From: JAVVVD01 sp964642795
Lineage (GTDB): Bacteria > Bacillota > Clostridia > Christensenellales > CAG-138
NCBI GenBank assembly: GCA_964642795.1
Contig: CAZXRQ010000036.1
Span: 1-19,742, forward strand
Length of the DNA stretch: 19,742 nt
Direction of reading: 5' to 3'
The position numbers were made by a program, and so were the translations under genes. The notes under the pieces were generated by a model, which was given only the letters and a program-made list of their open reading frames with translations, did no database searches and was not told the DNA's origin. Below are positions 1 to 7,229 of this stretch, piece after piece (the stretch's first letter is position 1; the number at the start of each line of letters is the position of its first letter).

Positions 1-20
1 GCAAAGCCTGAGAAGAACAG

Positions 21-39
21 GGAAAATCTGCGATTTTCC
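21..39. repeat. Perfect hairpin 1 of a tandem series
   Basis: GGAAAATC (21-28) and GATTTTCC (32-39) form a perfect 8-bp stem with a 3-base loop. It is the first of four consecutive perfect hairpins packed into 130 bases. It is followed by only two T residues, so it is a poor terminator by itself. It may belong to the 3' region of a gene lying outside the window. Function unknown. Confidence 0.55.
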
Positions 40-41
40 TT

Positions 42-74
42 CCGGTCTGACGCGCAGGTCGCCAGACCGGTTTT
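42..74 (+). terminator. Terminator-like hairpin
   Basis: CCGGTCTG (42-49) pairs perfectly with CAGACCGG (63-70) and is followed directly by TTTT (71-74). The loop is 13 bases. The layout fits an intrinsic terminator for a plus-strand transcript entering from the left edge, but the short U-tract and long loop make it a moderate candidate only. Confidence 0.4.
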
Positions 75-77
75 AAC

Positions 78-99
78 ATTAAGGGCTTCGGCCCTTAAT
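78..99. repeat. Perfect hairpin with TTCG tetraloop
   Basis: ATTAAGGGC (78-86) and GCCCTTAAT (91-99) form a perfect 9-bp stem closed by a TTCG tetraloop (87-90), a very stable RNA loop. No T-run follows. It is the third member of the tandem hairpin series. The stem is nearly symmetric, so it could act on transcripts from either strand. Confidence 0.55.
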
Positions 100-123
100 A
101 ATCCCGGGGTTTTCGACAGGCTC

Positions 124-152
124 ACCGGCCGCCCGTATGGGCGGCCGGTTTT
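124..152 (+). terminator. Strong hairpin with TTTT, probable terminator
   Basis: An 11-bp perfect stem (124-134 with 139-149, starting ACCGGCCGCCC) carries a GTAT loop and runs into TTTT (149-152). This is the most convincing intrinsic terminator of the four hairpins at the left edge. It would end a plus-strand transcript arriving from outside the window, just before the TATAAT box at 163. Confidence 0.5.
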
Positions 153-162
153 GAATTGCCGC

Positions 163-168
163 TATAAT
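163..168 (+). promoter_or_regulatory. Candidate -10 box for a small RNA
   Basis: A consensus TATAAT lies 14 bases after the strong hairpin at 124-149, in an otherwise GC-rich stretch. No good -35 is seen: the hexamer 17 bases upstream falls inside the hairpin. Transcription would start near 175 and read through the structured segment described next. Confidence 0.35.
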
Positions 169-172
169 GTAT

Positions 173-297
173 GTCTGACACGGGAACGCCCCAGCAGAGG
201 GTTTCCTGTTGGCGTCAAACAGACCCCCTAGGAAGGGCTTCTTTTGATATGTCCGCCCCGTGGGGTACAGGCCAAGTATAGCCCCGGCACGTTTTTT
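173..297 (+). ncRNA. Possible structured small RNA, family not recognised
   Basis: About 120 bases that start just after a TATAAT box and end in a hairpin plus T6. GTCTG (173-177) can pair with CAGAC (220-224) and closes a domain that contains a hairpin, ACGCC (186-190) with GGCGT (211-215), extended inward by 193-197 with 206-210. A second hairpin pairs CGTGGGG (259-265) with CCC plus CACG (283-291, GG bulge) and is followed by TTTTTT (292-297), like an intrinsic terminator. No open reading frame with a ribosome site is apparent. I compared it by eye with 6S, SRP, tmRNA, RNase P, T-box and common riboswitches and could not match any of them. The segment may also be non-functional spacer. Confidence 0.33.
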
Positions 298-346
298 GGA
301 TGGCAGTCTGAGGGGTATGGCGCAACTGAGGAAAATTTGTGTATAC

Positions 347-447
347 GCCGCCCCCGGCGCGCGGGCGCGTGAAACGCGCTAACGGCGGGCGCGGCCCGCC
401 GCAGAACCGCGGCGCTTGCGCCGCGGTTCCCGCGCGCCGGGGGCGGC
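347..447 (-). repeat. Cloverleaf-type palindromic element, copy A
   Basis: The outer stem is 19 bp and perfect (347-365 with 429-447). Inside are three hairpins. Arm 1 is GCGCGT-GAA-ACGCGC (365-379, sharing G365 with the outer stem). Arm 2 is CGGCGGGC-GCG-GCCCGCCG (383-401). Arm 3 is the variable arm, AACCGCGGCGC (405-415) with its complement at 418-428. The element begins 18 bases beyond the glgA stop codon (glgA is read on the minus strand). Seen from glgA, the order is variable arm, arm 2, arm 1, the same as for the other copies relative to their upstream gene. No T-run follows the outer stem. The left flank reads TATACGCCGCC, which is the reverse complement of the right flank of copy C. 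It may stabilise or end glg mRNA, or be a mobile, non-autonomous repeat. Confidence 0.85.
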
Positions 448-465
448 CCCGTGCTTCAGCCAGCC

Positions 466-1929
466 CTATCGTCCCGCTTTTGCGTATATCTCCATATACT
501 CCCGCGCAGGCTTTTCCCATGATGAATCCCGCGCCATCGCGCGAAGCCGCAGCTCCTGCCAGGCTGAGGGCTCGCTGCGATACAGCCCGCCCGCGCGCTG
601 CACTGCGTCCAGCAGCTCGTCCGCGTTATAGTTGGAAAATGTAAAACCCGTGCCGGTGTTTTCGTATTTGTTGTACGGCTGCACGGTATCATAGAGCCCG
701 CCGGTCTCCCGCACCACCGGCAGCGTGCCGTAGCGCATGGCGATCAGCTGGGACAGTCCGCACGGCTCAAAGCTCGACGGCATAAGCAGCATATCCGCGC
801 CCGCATATGCGCGGTGCGCGAGCGCCTCGTTGTAGCCTATATATGAGTTCACCCGCCCCGGATACCGCCACGCCGCCCAATGCAGCAGCTGCTCATAGCG
901 GGCCTCCCCGGAGCCGATCACCGCAAGCTGCACGCCGCACGCAATAAGCTCGTTTATCACGCGCTCCACAAGGTCAAGGCCCTTCTGCCCGGTAAGCCGC
1001 GTCACCATTGCCGCAAGCGGCGAGCCGTCGCGGCTAAGCGACATTTCATCAAGCAGCGCAGCCTTGCATTTCTCCTTGCCGGACATATCGCATTCGGAAT
1101 ATGTAAAGGGTATCAGCCTGTCCGTCGAGGGATCGAATATGCTCATATCTATGCCGTTCACCACGCCGTACAGCCTGCCGCTTCGCTCCCGCAGCAGCCC
1201 GTCCAGCGTCTCGCCGTATGCGGGGGTCTGTATCTCGCGGGCGTAGGTCGGGCTTACGGTGGTTATTGCGTCTGCGCAGGAAAGGCCGCCCTTCATGTAG
1301 TTTACAGCGCCGTAGTATTCAAGATGCTCGCTGTTTAGCATATCCCGGCCCAGACTGAGCAGCTCGTCCACAAAATCCATAGGGAATACGCCCTGGAATT
1401 TCAAGTTGTGTACGGTGAATATGCAGCGTATTTTGCCATAGCCCGGCTTGTCCGCATACTGGGTCTTTAGCAGCGCCGCCGCCATGCCGGTCTGCCAGTC
1501 GTTGAGATGCAGCACATCCGGGAAAAAGCCAGTATGCAGCATAAGCTCCAATATCGCCTTGGAGAAGAAACCAAACCGCTCCGCTTCAAACGTGCTGCTG
1601 TCGCCGTAGATGTAATCCTGCGCAAAATAATATTCATTGTCCAGCAGGTAGTAGGTCACTCCGGAAAGCTTTACGGTCTCCACGCCGCAGTACTGGCTGC
1701 GCCAGCCCAAACCTAAGTTAAACTCGCACACATGGGTAAGTCCGGCGGTAAGCCTTTCCGATATGGCGCTGTATTTTGGCAGTACGACCCGCACATCCGC
1801 TCCCAACGAGGCAAGCGCCTTGGGCAGCGCGCCCGCAACGTCTGCAAGGCCGCCGGTCTTGATAAACGGCACGCATTCGCTTGCGGCAAACAGCACGCTG
1901 AGAGGCGCGGCTTTACTGACCGCGCTCAT
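466..1929 (-). CDS. glgA: Glycogen synthase (ADP-glucose type), GT5
   Basis: This enzyme adds glucose from ADP-glucose to the non-reducing end of the glycogen chain, in the cytosol. The 487 residues match the usual GlgA length (about 470-490). The N-terminal KTGGLADV motif (residues 24-31) is the ADP-glucose/acceptor site of family GT5. HLNDWQTGM and HNLKFQGVF follow in the first Rossmann domain, and SSFEPCGL (385-392, with the conserved Glu388) marks the nucleotide-sugar site of the second domain. It is the last gene of the glgB-C-D-A operon: its ATG overlaps the glgD stop by 4 bases, so it is probably translationally coupled. A weak AAGGG lies upstream of the start. The palindromic element copy A begins 18 bases after the TAG stop and may mark the 3' end of the operon. 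I see no truncation or missing motif. Confidence 0.96.
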   Translation of the reverse strand: MSAVSKAAPLSVLFAASECVPFIKTGGLADVAGALPKALASLGADVRVVLPKYSAISERLTAGLTHVCEFNLGLGWRSQYCGVETVKLSGVTYYLLDNEYYFAQDYIYGDSSTFEAERFGFFSKAILELMLHTGFFPDVLHLNDWQTGMAAALLKTQYADKPGYGKIRCIFTVHNLKFQGVFPMDFVDELLSLGRDMLNSEHLEYYGAVNYMKGGLSCADAITTVSPTYAREIQTPAYGETLDGLLRERSGRLYGVVNGIDMSIFDPSTDRLIPFTYSECDMSGKEKCKAALLDEMSLSRDGSPLAAMVTRLTGQKGLDLVERVINELIACGVQLAVIGSGEARYEQLLHWAAWRYPGRVNSYIGYNEALAHRAYAGADMLLMPSSFEPCGLSQLIAMRYGTLPVVRETGGLYDTVQPYNKYENTGTGFTFSNYNADELLDAVQRAGGLYRSEPSAWQELRLRAMARDSSWEKPAREYMEIYAKAGR

Positions 1930-3053
1930 ATTATGCTGCCCTTTCTTATCACCACGGGGAAGCTCTCGTAGCCTGCAAGCCTTCTATCCCGCTTGACCAG
2001 CACGCCCTTGTCCATGATGACGTAGTCCAGACTGCTGTTTTCCTGTATCTCGCTGCCCTGCATTATGATGCAGTTTCTAAGCCGCGCCCCGGCGTTTACC
2101 CGTACCCCGCGGAACAGCACGCAGTTTTCCACGCTGCCGCGTATCACGCAGCCGTCCGCCACAATGCTGTCCTTCACGCTTGCGCCTACTGCATAGTAGG
2201 CGGGGGCCTCGTCCTTAATTTTGGTATATACGGGATGCTCCGGGCAGAACAGGTCGTCCCGCACGGCCGGATCCAGCACGGCCATGTTATGCGAGTAATA
2301 CGCGCCTATGGAGTTGAGCCTCGCAACATACCCGCCGTACACCCAGCCGTACAGGCGCAGCGTTCCCGTGCGCTTTAGCAGTACGTCCTGCACAAAGTCC
2401 GTGCCTGCGCAGCTGTACGCCTCCTCTACCAGATATTCCAGCAGCGTCCGCTCCATAACGAACGTATCGCAGGAGGAGTATTCGCCGTGCGGATACGCCG
2501 CGTCCTGCTCCATATCGGTTATGCGGCAGCTGTCGTCCAGCGTCAGCCTCAGGTCGTCAAATATATCTCCGTGCTGCTGCGGCTCGGCACGGGTACACAT
2601 CACGGTAATGTCCGCGCCGGTGTCTATATGGCTTTGCAGCATATCGTCAAACGTGGTGTTGTATATGGTATGGCTGCCCGTAAGTATGACGTAACGCTGG
2701 CTGCTGCGCCGTATGTAGCCCATCACGGAGCGTATGGCGTCCAGCGTGCCGCGGTATATGCCGGTGTTCTCCTTGGTGACAAAAGGCGGCAGTATGAAAA
2801 GACCGTCGCGCTTTCTGTGCAGGTCCCATTCCTTGCCCGCTCCAAGGTGATCCATCAGCGAATGGTAGTTCTTTTGGGCGATTATGCCCACGTTGGAGAC
2901 GCCTGTGTTTACCATGTTGCTGAGTATGAAGTCTATACATCTGTATCTGCCGGCAAACGGCACAGCGGCAAGCGAACGGCTTACGGTAAGCTCCCTAATC
3001 TGAAGGCTGGTTTCGCCGGTGTATATGAGGCCAAACGCATTCCCCTGTATCAT
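1926..3053 (-). CDS. glgD: ADP-glucose pyrophosphorylase regulatory subunit
   Basis: GlgD is a GlgC paralogue found mainly in Bacillota; it is known to form a mixed complex with GlgC and raise its activity without strong catalysis of its own. The 375 residues keep the nucleotidyltransferase fold (VPFAGRYRCIDFILSN, 31-46; WDLHRKRDG, 76-84) and a C-terminal left-handed beta-helix (repeats such as VADGCVIRGSVENCVLF). The active site is degenerate: the GlgC loop AGGQGSRL is replaced here by TGETSLQIREL (12-22), and the metal-binding Asp of SGDH is Ser127 in TGSH. This supports a regulatory rather than catalytic role. The gene lies between glgC and glgA with 4-base overlaps on both sides. An AGGAGG lies 7 bases before the ATG, inside the end of glgC. 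Confidence 0.95.
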   Translation of the reverse strand: MIQGNAFGLIYTGETSLQIRELTVSRSLAAVPFAGRYRCIDFILSNMVNTGVSNVGIIAQKNYHSLMDHLGAGKEWDLHRKRDGLFILPPFVTKENTGIYRGTLDAIRSVMGYIRRSSQRYVILTGSHTIYNTTFDDMLQSHIDTGADITVMCTRAEPQQHGDIFDDLRLTLDDSCRITDMEQDAAYPHGEYSSCDTFVMERTLLEYLVEEAYSCAGTDFVQDVLLKRTGTLRLYGWVYGGYVARLNSIGAYYSHNMAVLDPAVRDDLFCPEHPVYTKIKDEAPAYYAVGASVKDSIVADGCVIRGSVENCVLFRGVRVNAGARLRNCIIMQGSEIQENSSLDYVIMDKGVLVKRDRRLAGYESFPVVIRKGSII

Positions 3054-4291
3054 TGCTGCGCCTCCTTCCCCGTATTCTCGGCGTCGTCATAGGCGACTAT
3101 CCGGCCTGCCGGGACCCTTGCGCCGTCTGCTATATCCACCCCGTTTGCAATCAGCGTTATCTCCCCGGTAAGCGAGGTATCGTAATCCCCGTCCTGCTCG
3201 GTGCGCGGCTCGCCCACGCTGGCGTCGCTGCCGACCGAGGCACATTCTCCCACGATGGCCTTGTATACACGCGCGCCGCGCTTTATCACCGCGTCCGGCA
3301 GCACCACGGAATCCGTTACCACAGCGCCCGGTTCTATCGTGACGCCGGTAAATATCACGCTGTGCGATACAGCGCCCTCTATGCTGCACCCCTCCGCGAT
3401 GGATACGTCGGACACGTTTGCGTGTTCTCCTATACAGTGCGGCGGCATGATGGGGCTTTTGCCGTATATTCGCCATTCGCGGTCGTTCAGATTCAGCTTG
3501 GGCACGTCGCCTATAAGATCCATGTTGGCCTCCCACAGGCTGCTCACGGTGCCAACGTCCTTCCAGTAGCCGTTGAACGCATAGGCGTACATCCGGCAGC
3601 CCGAGCTGAGCATTGCGGGGATAACATTTTTGCCGAAATCGTTTGCGCTGGCCTCGTCTGCCGCGTCCGCCGCGAGATAACGCTTGAGTATCTGCCAGTT
3701 GAATATATATATTCCCATGGAGGCGCGGTCGCTCCTGGGGCTTTCGGGCTTTTCCGCAAAATCCGTAATACGACCCGTTTCGTCCGCGTCCATTATGCCA
3801 AAGCGGTGCGCCTCATCCATCGGTACGCGAAGCACGGCTATGGTGGCATCCGCGCCCTTTTGCAGATGGTATTTCAGCATCTTGGAATAATCCATCTTGT
3901 ATATGTGGTCGCCGGAGAGTATAAGCACCTGATCAGGATCGAACTTATCCACAAAGGGGATATTTTGGTATATGGCGTTGGCGGTGCCCGAGTACCAGTC
4001 GCTTCGGCTGCCGGACACATACGGCGGCAAAACGTATACGCCGCCGGAGTTGCGGTCGAGATCCCATGTCTGGCCCGCGCCAATATAGGCGTTTAGCTCC
4101 AAAGGCTCGTACTGGGTAAGCACGCCCACGGTATCGATATCCGAGTTTACGCAGTTGCTCAGCGGAAAGTCGATTATCCTGTACTTGCCGCCGAACGGTA
4201 CCGCGGGCTTTGCCATGCTGCGGGTCAGCACGCTCAGCCGGCTGCCCTGCCCTCCCGCAAGCAGCATTGCAACGATGCGTTTTCTTCTCAT
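3050..4291 (-). CDS. glgC: Glucose-1-phosphate adenylyltransferase, catalytic
   Basis: GlgC makes ADP-glucose and pyrophosphate from ATP and glucose-1-phosphate, the committed and usually allosterically controlled step of glycogen synthesis. The 413 residues have the full catalytic set: AGGQGSRL (12-19) for the nucleotide, KPAVPFGGKYRIIDFPLSN (28-46), and LSGDHIYKMDY (125-135, with Asp128 as the metal ligand). A C-terminal beta-helix domain follows, with hexad-like repeats (IAEGCSIEGAVSHSVIF). The start ATG overlaps the glgB stop by 4 bases, and a GGAGGAG sits 5 bases upstream within glgB. It is followed immediately by glgD, the expected partner subunit. The intact GlgC next to an active-site-altered GlgD suggests a heteromeric enzyme. 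Confidence 0.97.
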   Translation of the reverse strand: MRRKRIVAMLLAGGQGSRLSVLTRSMAKPAVPFGGKYRIIDFPLSNCVNSDIDTVGVLTQYEPLELNAYIGAGQTWDLDRNSGGVYVLPPYVSGSRSDWYSGTANAIYQNIPFVDKFDPDQVLILSGDHIYKMDYSKMLKYHLQKGADATIAVLRVPMDEAHRFGIMDADETGRITDFAEKPESPRSDRASMGIYIFNWQILKRYLAADAADEASANDFGKNVIPAMLSSGCRMYAYAFNGYWKDVGTVSSLWEANMDLIGDVPKLNLNDREWRIYGKSPIMPPHCIGEHANVSDVSIAEGCSIEGAVSHSVIFTGVTIEPGAVVTDSVVLPDAVIKRGARVYKAIVGECASVGSDASVGEPRTEQDGDYDTSLTGEITLIANGVDIADGARVPAGRIVAYDDAENTGKEAQQ

Positions 4292-6138
4292 GTGGACTCC
4301 TCCGTTTCCTGCATATAGTAGTACGCCCCCTCGTAGGGCAAAAGCGTTATATCGGCAAAGCTGCCGCCTGCGTCCAGCCCGCTTTCAACCTTTGCCGGCC
4401 GCAGATCCACACTGGAAAGCGCGCGCGTAAGTACGGCCGGCCCGGGTATACGTACCCGGTACGGCTCGTGCATCACCGGCGTAAAGTTATACGCGCAAAG
4501 CAGCGCGTTTCCCCGTGCGTCGCGCCTGAGGAATACGATCACGCTGTGCCTGGCGTCATCCACGGCCAGCCACTCAAAGCCGTCCCAGTTCATATCCACC
4601 TCGTACAGGGCCGGGGTGTTGCGGTAGAACATATTGAGTGCGCGCGAAAACTCGTGCATATCGCGGTGTGCGGGATAGTCCAGCAGCATCCAGTCCAGCT
4701 CCGCGTCAAAGCGCCACTCTATAAACTGGCCGAACTCGTTGCCCATGAAGTTGAGCTTTTTGCCCGGATGTGCAAACTGGTACATGAACAGCAGTCTCAG
4801 CTGCTTGAACTTATCCGCGTATTCGCCCGGCATACGCCCTATGAGCGAAAGCTTGCCATGCACTACCTCGTCGTGGGACAGCGGCAGCACGTGACATTCA
4901 GAGAACGCATAGCACATGGGAAACGTAAGCAGGTCGTGATGGTGGCGGCGGTAAACGCTGCTCATGGAAAAATAAGTGAGCGTATCGTTCATCCAGCCCA
5001 TGTTCCACTTGAGATCAAAGCCCAGCCCGCCGTACTCCACCTCCTCCGTTACCTTGGGATAGGCGCTGCTTTCCTCCGCTATCATCAGCGCGCCGGGGCA
5101 TTGCGTGTGCACGCTTTGGTTGAGCTTTAACAAGAACTCTATCGCATCAAGGTTTTCCCGCCCGCCGTCGCGGTTGGGCAAAAACTCGCCGGGCTGCCTG
5201 CCGTAGTCGAGATACAGCATACAGCTAACCGCATCCACGCGCAGGCCGTCAATGTGGTATTCGTTGAGCCAAAACACCGCGTTTGAGATAAGAAAGCTCC
5301 TTACCTCGCTGCGGCCGTAATCGAACATGCAGGTGCCCCACTGCGGCTGATCGCTCCTGCGCGGGTCCGGATGCTCGAACAGCGGCGTACCGTCAAACCG
5401 GCGCAGGCCGTGCGCATCGCGGCAAAAGTGCGCCGGCACCCAGTCCGCTATTACGCCTATGCCCGCCATGTGACAGCAATCCACAAAATACTTAAACTGC
5501 TGCGGCGTGCCGTACCGGCTGGTCACCGCATAGTAGCCGCCTACCTGATAGCCCCAGCTGTCGTCCAGCGGATGCTCCATCACGGGAAGCAGCTCTATAT
5601 GGGTATACCCCATGTCCACCGCATAATCCACAAGCTCGTAGGCGAGCTGCTCGTAGGAAAGCCCCTCCCGCCACGAGCCCAAATGCACCTCGTATATGTT
5701 CACAGGCTCGTCACGGTGGTCGCCTTGACGGTATTCCATGTGCCGCGCATCGCGCCACTCGTAGCCGTCTATATCCCATATCACGGATGCGGTATCCGGC
5801 CTGTGCTGCGCATAAAACGCGAACGGGTCCGCCTTGTACAGCACCTCGCCGGTATTGGCGGTTATCGCATATTTATATGTGTCCCCCTCGTGCGCTATTC
5901 CAATATATACTACATACACCCCGGTATCGCCGAGGCGGGTCATGACGTCCGCGTCCGGATCCCAGCCGTTGAAGCTGCCCACCACGGCTGCGCGCGCGGC
6001 GTTGGGCGCCCACACGGCAAAGCGAAACGCTTCCTCTCCGTTATGCTCCACGCGGTGGCTGCCCAGCGCGCGGTAGGCAAAGGCATTTTCACCCTTTCCC
6101 CACAGGTAAAGCGCATCATCGTTCAATACAGCATCCAT
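4288..6138 (-). CDS. glgB: 1,4-alpha-glucan branching enzyme
   Basis: GlgB cuts alpha-1,4 chains and reattaches them by alpha-1,6 bonds, making glycogen branches. It has an N-terminal CBM48 domain (about residues 35-110, with FAVWAPNA and GSFNGWDPDADVM), a GH13 catalytic barrel and a C-terminal beta domain. Numbering from this start, the catalytic residues are Asp302 (GLRVDAV), Glu355 (MIAEES) and Asp423 (LSHDEVVHGK); DWVPAHF is the first conserved GH13 motif. I place the start at the ATG at 6138 because GAGG lies 9 bases upstream. In-frame ATGs at 6153 and 6165 exist but have no ribosome site. This gives 616 residues, within the short GlgB class. It is the first gene of the glg operon, with a TATAAT about 40 bases upstream. 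Confidence 0.96.
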   Translation of the reverse strand: MDAVLNDDALYLWGKGENAFAYRALGSHRVEHNGEEAFRFAVWAPNAARAAVVGSFNGWDPDADVMTRLGDTGVYVVYIGIAHEGDTYKYAITANTGEVLYKADPFAFYAQHRPDTASVIWDIDGYEWRDARHMEYRQGDHRDEPVNIYEVHLGSWREGLSYEQLAYELVDYAVDMGYTHIELLPVMEHPLDDSWGYQVGGYYAVTSRYGTPQQFKYFVDCCHMAGIGVIADWVPAHFCRDAHGLRRFDGTPLFEHPDPRRSDQPQWGTCMFDYGRSEVRSFLISNAVFWLNEYHIDGLRVDAVSCMLYLDYGRQPGEFLPNRDGGRENLDAIEFLLKLNQSVHTQCPGALMIAEESSAYPKVTEEVEYGGLGFDLKWNMGWMNDTLTYFSMSSVYRRHHHDLLTFPMCYAFSECHVLPLSHDEVVHGKLSLIGRMPGEYADKFKQLRLLFMYQFAHPGKKLNFMGNEFGQFIEWRFDAELDWMLLDYPAHRDMHEFSRALNMFYRNTPALYEVDMNWDGFEWLAVDDARHSVIVFLRRDARGNALLCAYNFTPVMHEPYRVRIPGPAVLTRALSSVDLRPAKVESGLDAGGSFADITLLPYEGAYYYMQETEEST

Positions 6139-6176
6139 ATATTGCGACCTCATATACCAAAGCATATTTTTATTCG

Positions 6177-6182
6177 ATTATA
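6177..6182 (-). promoter_or_regulatory. Candidate -10 box of the glg operon promoter
   Basis: On the minus strand a perfect TATAAT lies about 38 bases before the chosen glgB ATG (6138). It would start transcription near 6170 and leave a leader of about 30 bases carrying the GAGG ribosome site. No convincing -35 is found at 15-19 bases, so activation by a protein is possible. Confidence 0.45.
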
Positions 6183-6222
6183 TGTTACCACATTTTCCGC
6201 AGGATATAAAACAAAATGTACC

Positions 6223-6251
6223 TTGTGACTGTGGCGCTGAAATAGTATTAT
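6223..6251 (+). promoter_or_regulatory. Promoter of lplA, predicted leaderless
   Basis: TTGTGA (6223-6228), a 17-base spacer and TATTAT (6246-6251). The box ends only 6 bases before the lplA ATG, so transcription would begin at or next to the A of the start codon (6258). No Shine-Dalgarno sequence precedes that ATG. Confidence 0.55.
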
Positions 6252-6257
6252 TTCGTT

Positions 6258-7229
6258 ATGAAAGAAAATCTTTATTTGACCGTTTCCAATACCGACCCGT
6301 ACCGCAACCTTGCGCTGGAGGAGCTGCTGCTCTCCCGCTGCCGCGAGGAGGACGGCGCCCTGCTCTACCTTTGGCAAAACGATTTTACCGTGGTGATCGG
6401 CCTCAATCAAAATGCGTGGCGCGAATGCCGCGTGACGGCGCTGGAAGCGGACGGCGGCAGACTTGCCCGCCGCACCACCGGCGGCGGCGCGGTGTTCCAC
6501 GACATGGGCAACCTTAACTTTTCCTTTATAGCCGGCAAACGCACATACGACGTGCCGCGCCAGCTTTCCGTGATAGTCGCCGCCGTTAACGCGCTTGGCA
6601 TAGACGCAGCCGTCAGCGGCAGGAATGATATTGTAACGGGCGGCGGCGCAAAATTCTCCGGCAACGCCTTCCGCAACCTGAAGGACGCGTCGCTGCACCA
6701 CGGCACGCTGCTTATAAACGCCGATATGGACAGGCTTTCAAAGTACCTTGCCCCATCCAGGGAAAAGCTGGCCGCAAAGGGCATAAAGAGTGTGAGAAGC
6801 CGGGTCGCAAACCTGTCGGAGCTTGCGCAGGTTACGGTAAGCGACGTTGCCGCCGCGCTCAAGGCTGCGTTTTTGCGCGAATACGGCAAAACGCGGGAGC
6901 TGGACGCGGCCGAGCTGGCCTGCCCGGAGCTTGCCGCACTGTGCGCCAGGCACGCCTCCTACGAGTGGCGCTTGGGCAAGTCGCCGGCCTGCGACGTGGA
7001 GCTTTCCCACCGGTTTGAATGGGGGGAGCTGCAGCTTATGCTCTCCTGCGAAAAGGGGATAGTTGCACGCGCATACGCCTATTCCGACGCGATGGACGCG
7101 GATATGATACAAACCCTGCCCGGAGCGCTTACCGGGCGCAGGCTGGACGGAGCCGCTCTCGCCGGGGCGCTGCCGTGCTCCGGCGCCGGAGCCGCTATAG
7201 CAGACTGGCTTAAGGAGCTATCCCTATGA
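6258..7229 (+). CDS. lplA: Lipoate-protein ligase A
   Basis: LplA activates free lipoate with ATP and attaches it to a lysine of lipoyl domains (2-oxoacid dehydrogenases) or GcvH, in the cytosol. The 323 residues start with the family pattern NTDPYRNLALEE and contain the lipoate-binding RRTTGGGAVFHD (71-82), GRNDI (121-125), GAKFSGNA (130-137, with the conserved Lys132) and HHGTLL (147-152). The C-terminal accessory domain is present (KSVRSRVANL onward), which suggests a complete ligase rather than a split LplA. Scavenging of lipoate is inferred, because no lipA or lipB lies nearby. The start has no ribosome site, but a promoter box sits 6 bases before it. The stop overlaps the next gene by 4 bases (ATGA). 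Confidence 0.93.
   Translation: MKENLYLTVSNTDPYRNLALEELLLSRCREEDGALLYLWQNDFTVVIGLNQNAWRECRVTALEADGGRLARRTTGGGAVFHDMGNLNFSFIAGKRTYDVPRQLSVIVAAVNALGIDAAVSGRNDIVTGGGAKFSGNAFRNLKDASLHHGTLLINADMDRLSKYLAPSREKLAAKGIKSVRSRVANLSELAQVTVSDVAAALKAAFLREYGKTRELDAAELACPELAALCARHASYEWRLGKSPACDVELSHRFEWGELQLMLSCEKGIVARAYAYSDAMDADMIQTLPGALTGRRLDGAALAGALPCSGAGAAIADWLKELSL

Noticed and set aside
173..345. 6S RNA
   Set aside because: A few short resemblances on either strand did not extend to a long rod with a central bubble and pairing ends, so I kept it as an unassigned RNA.
339..644. Reading frame of about 100 codons across copy A and the glgA end
   Set aside because: It lacks a ribosome site, runs through the palindrome and overlaps glgA; its Arg/Ala/Pro-rich content is typical of antisense frames in GC-rich DNA.
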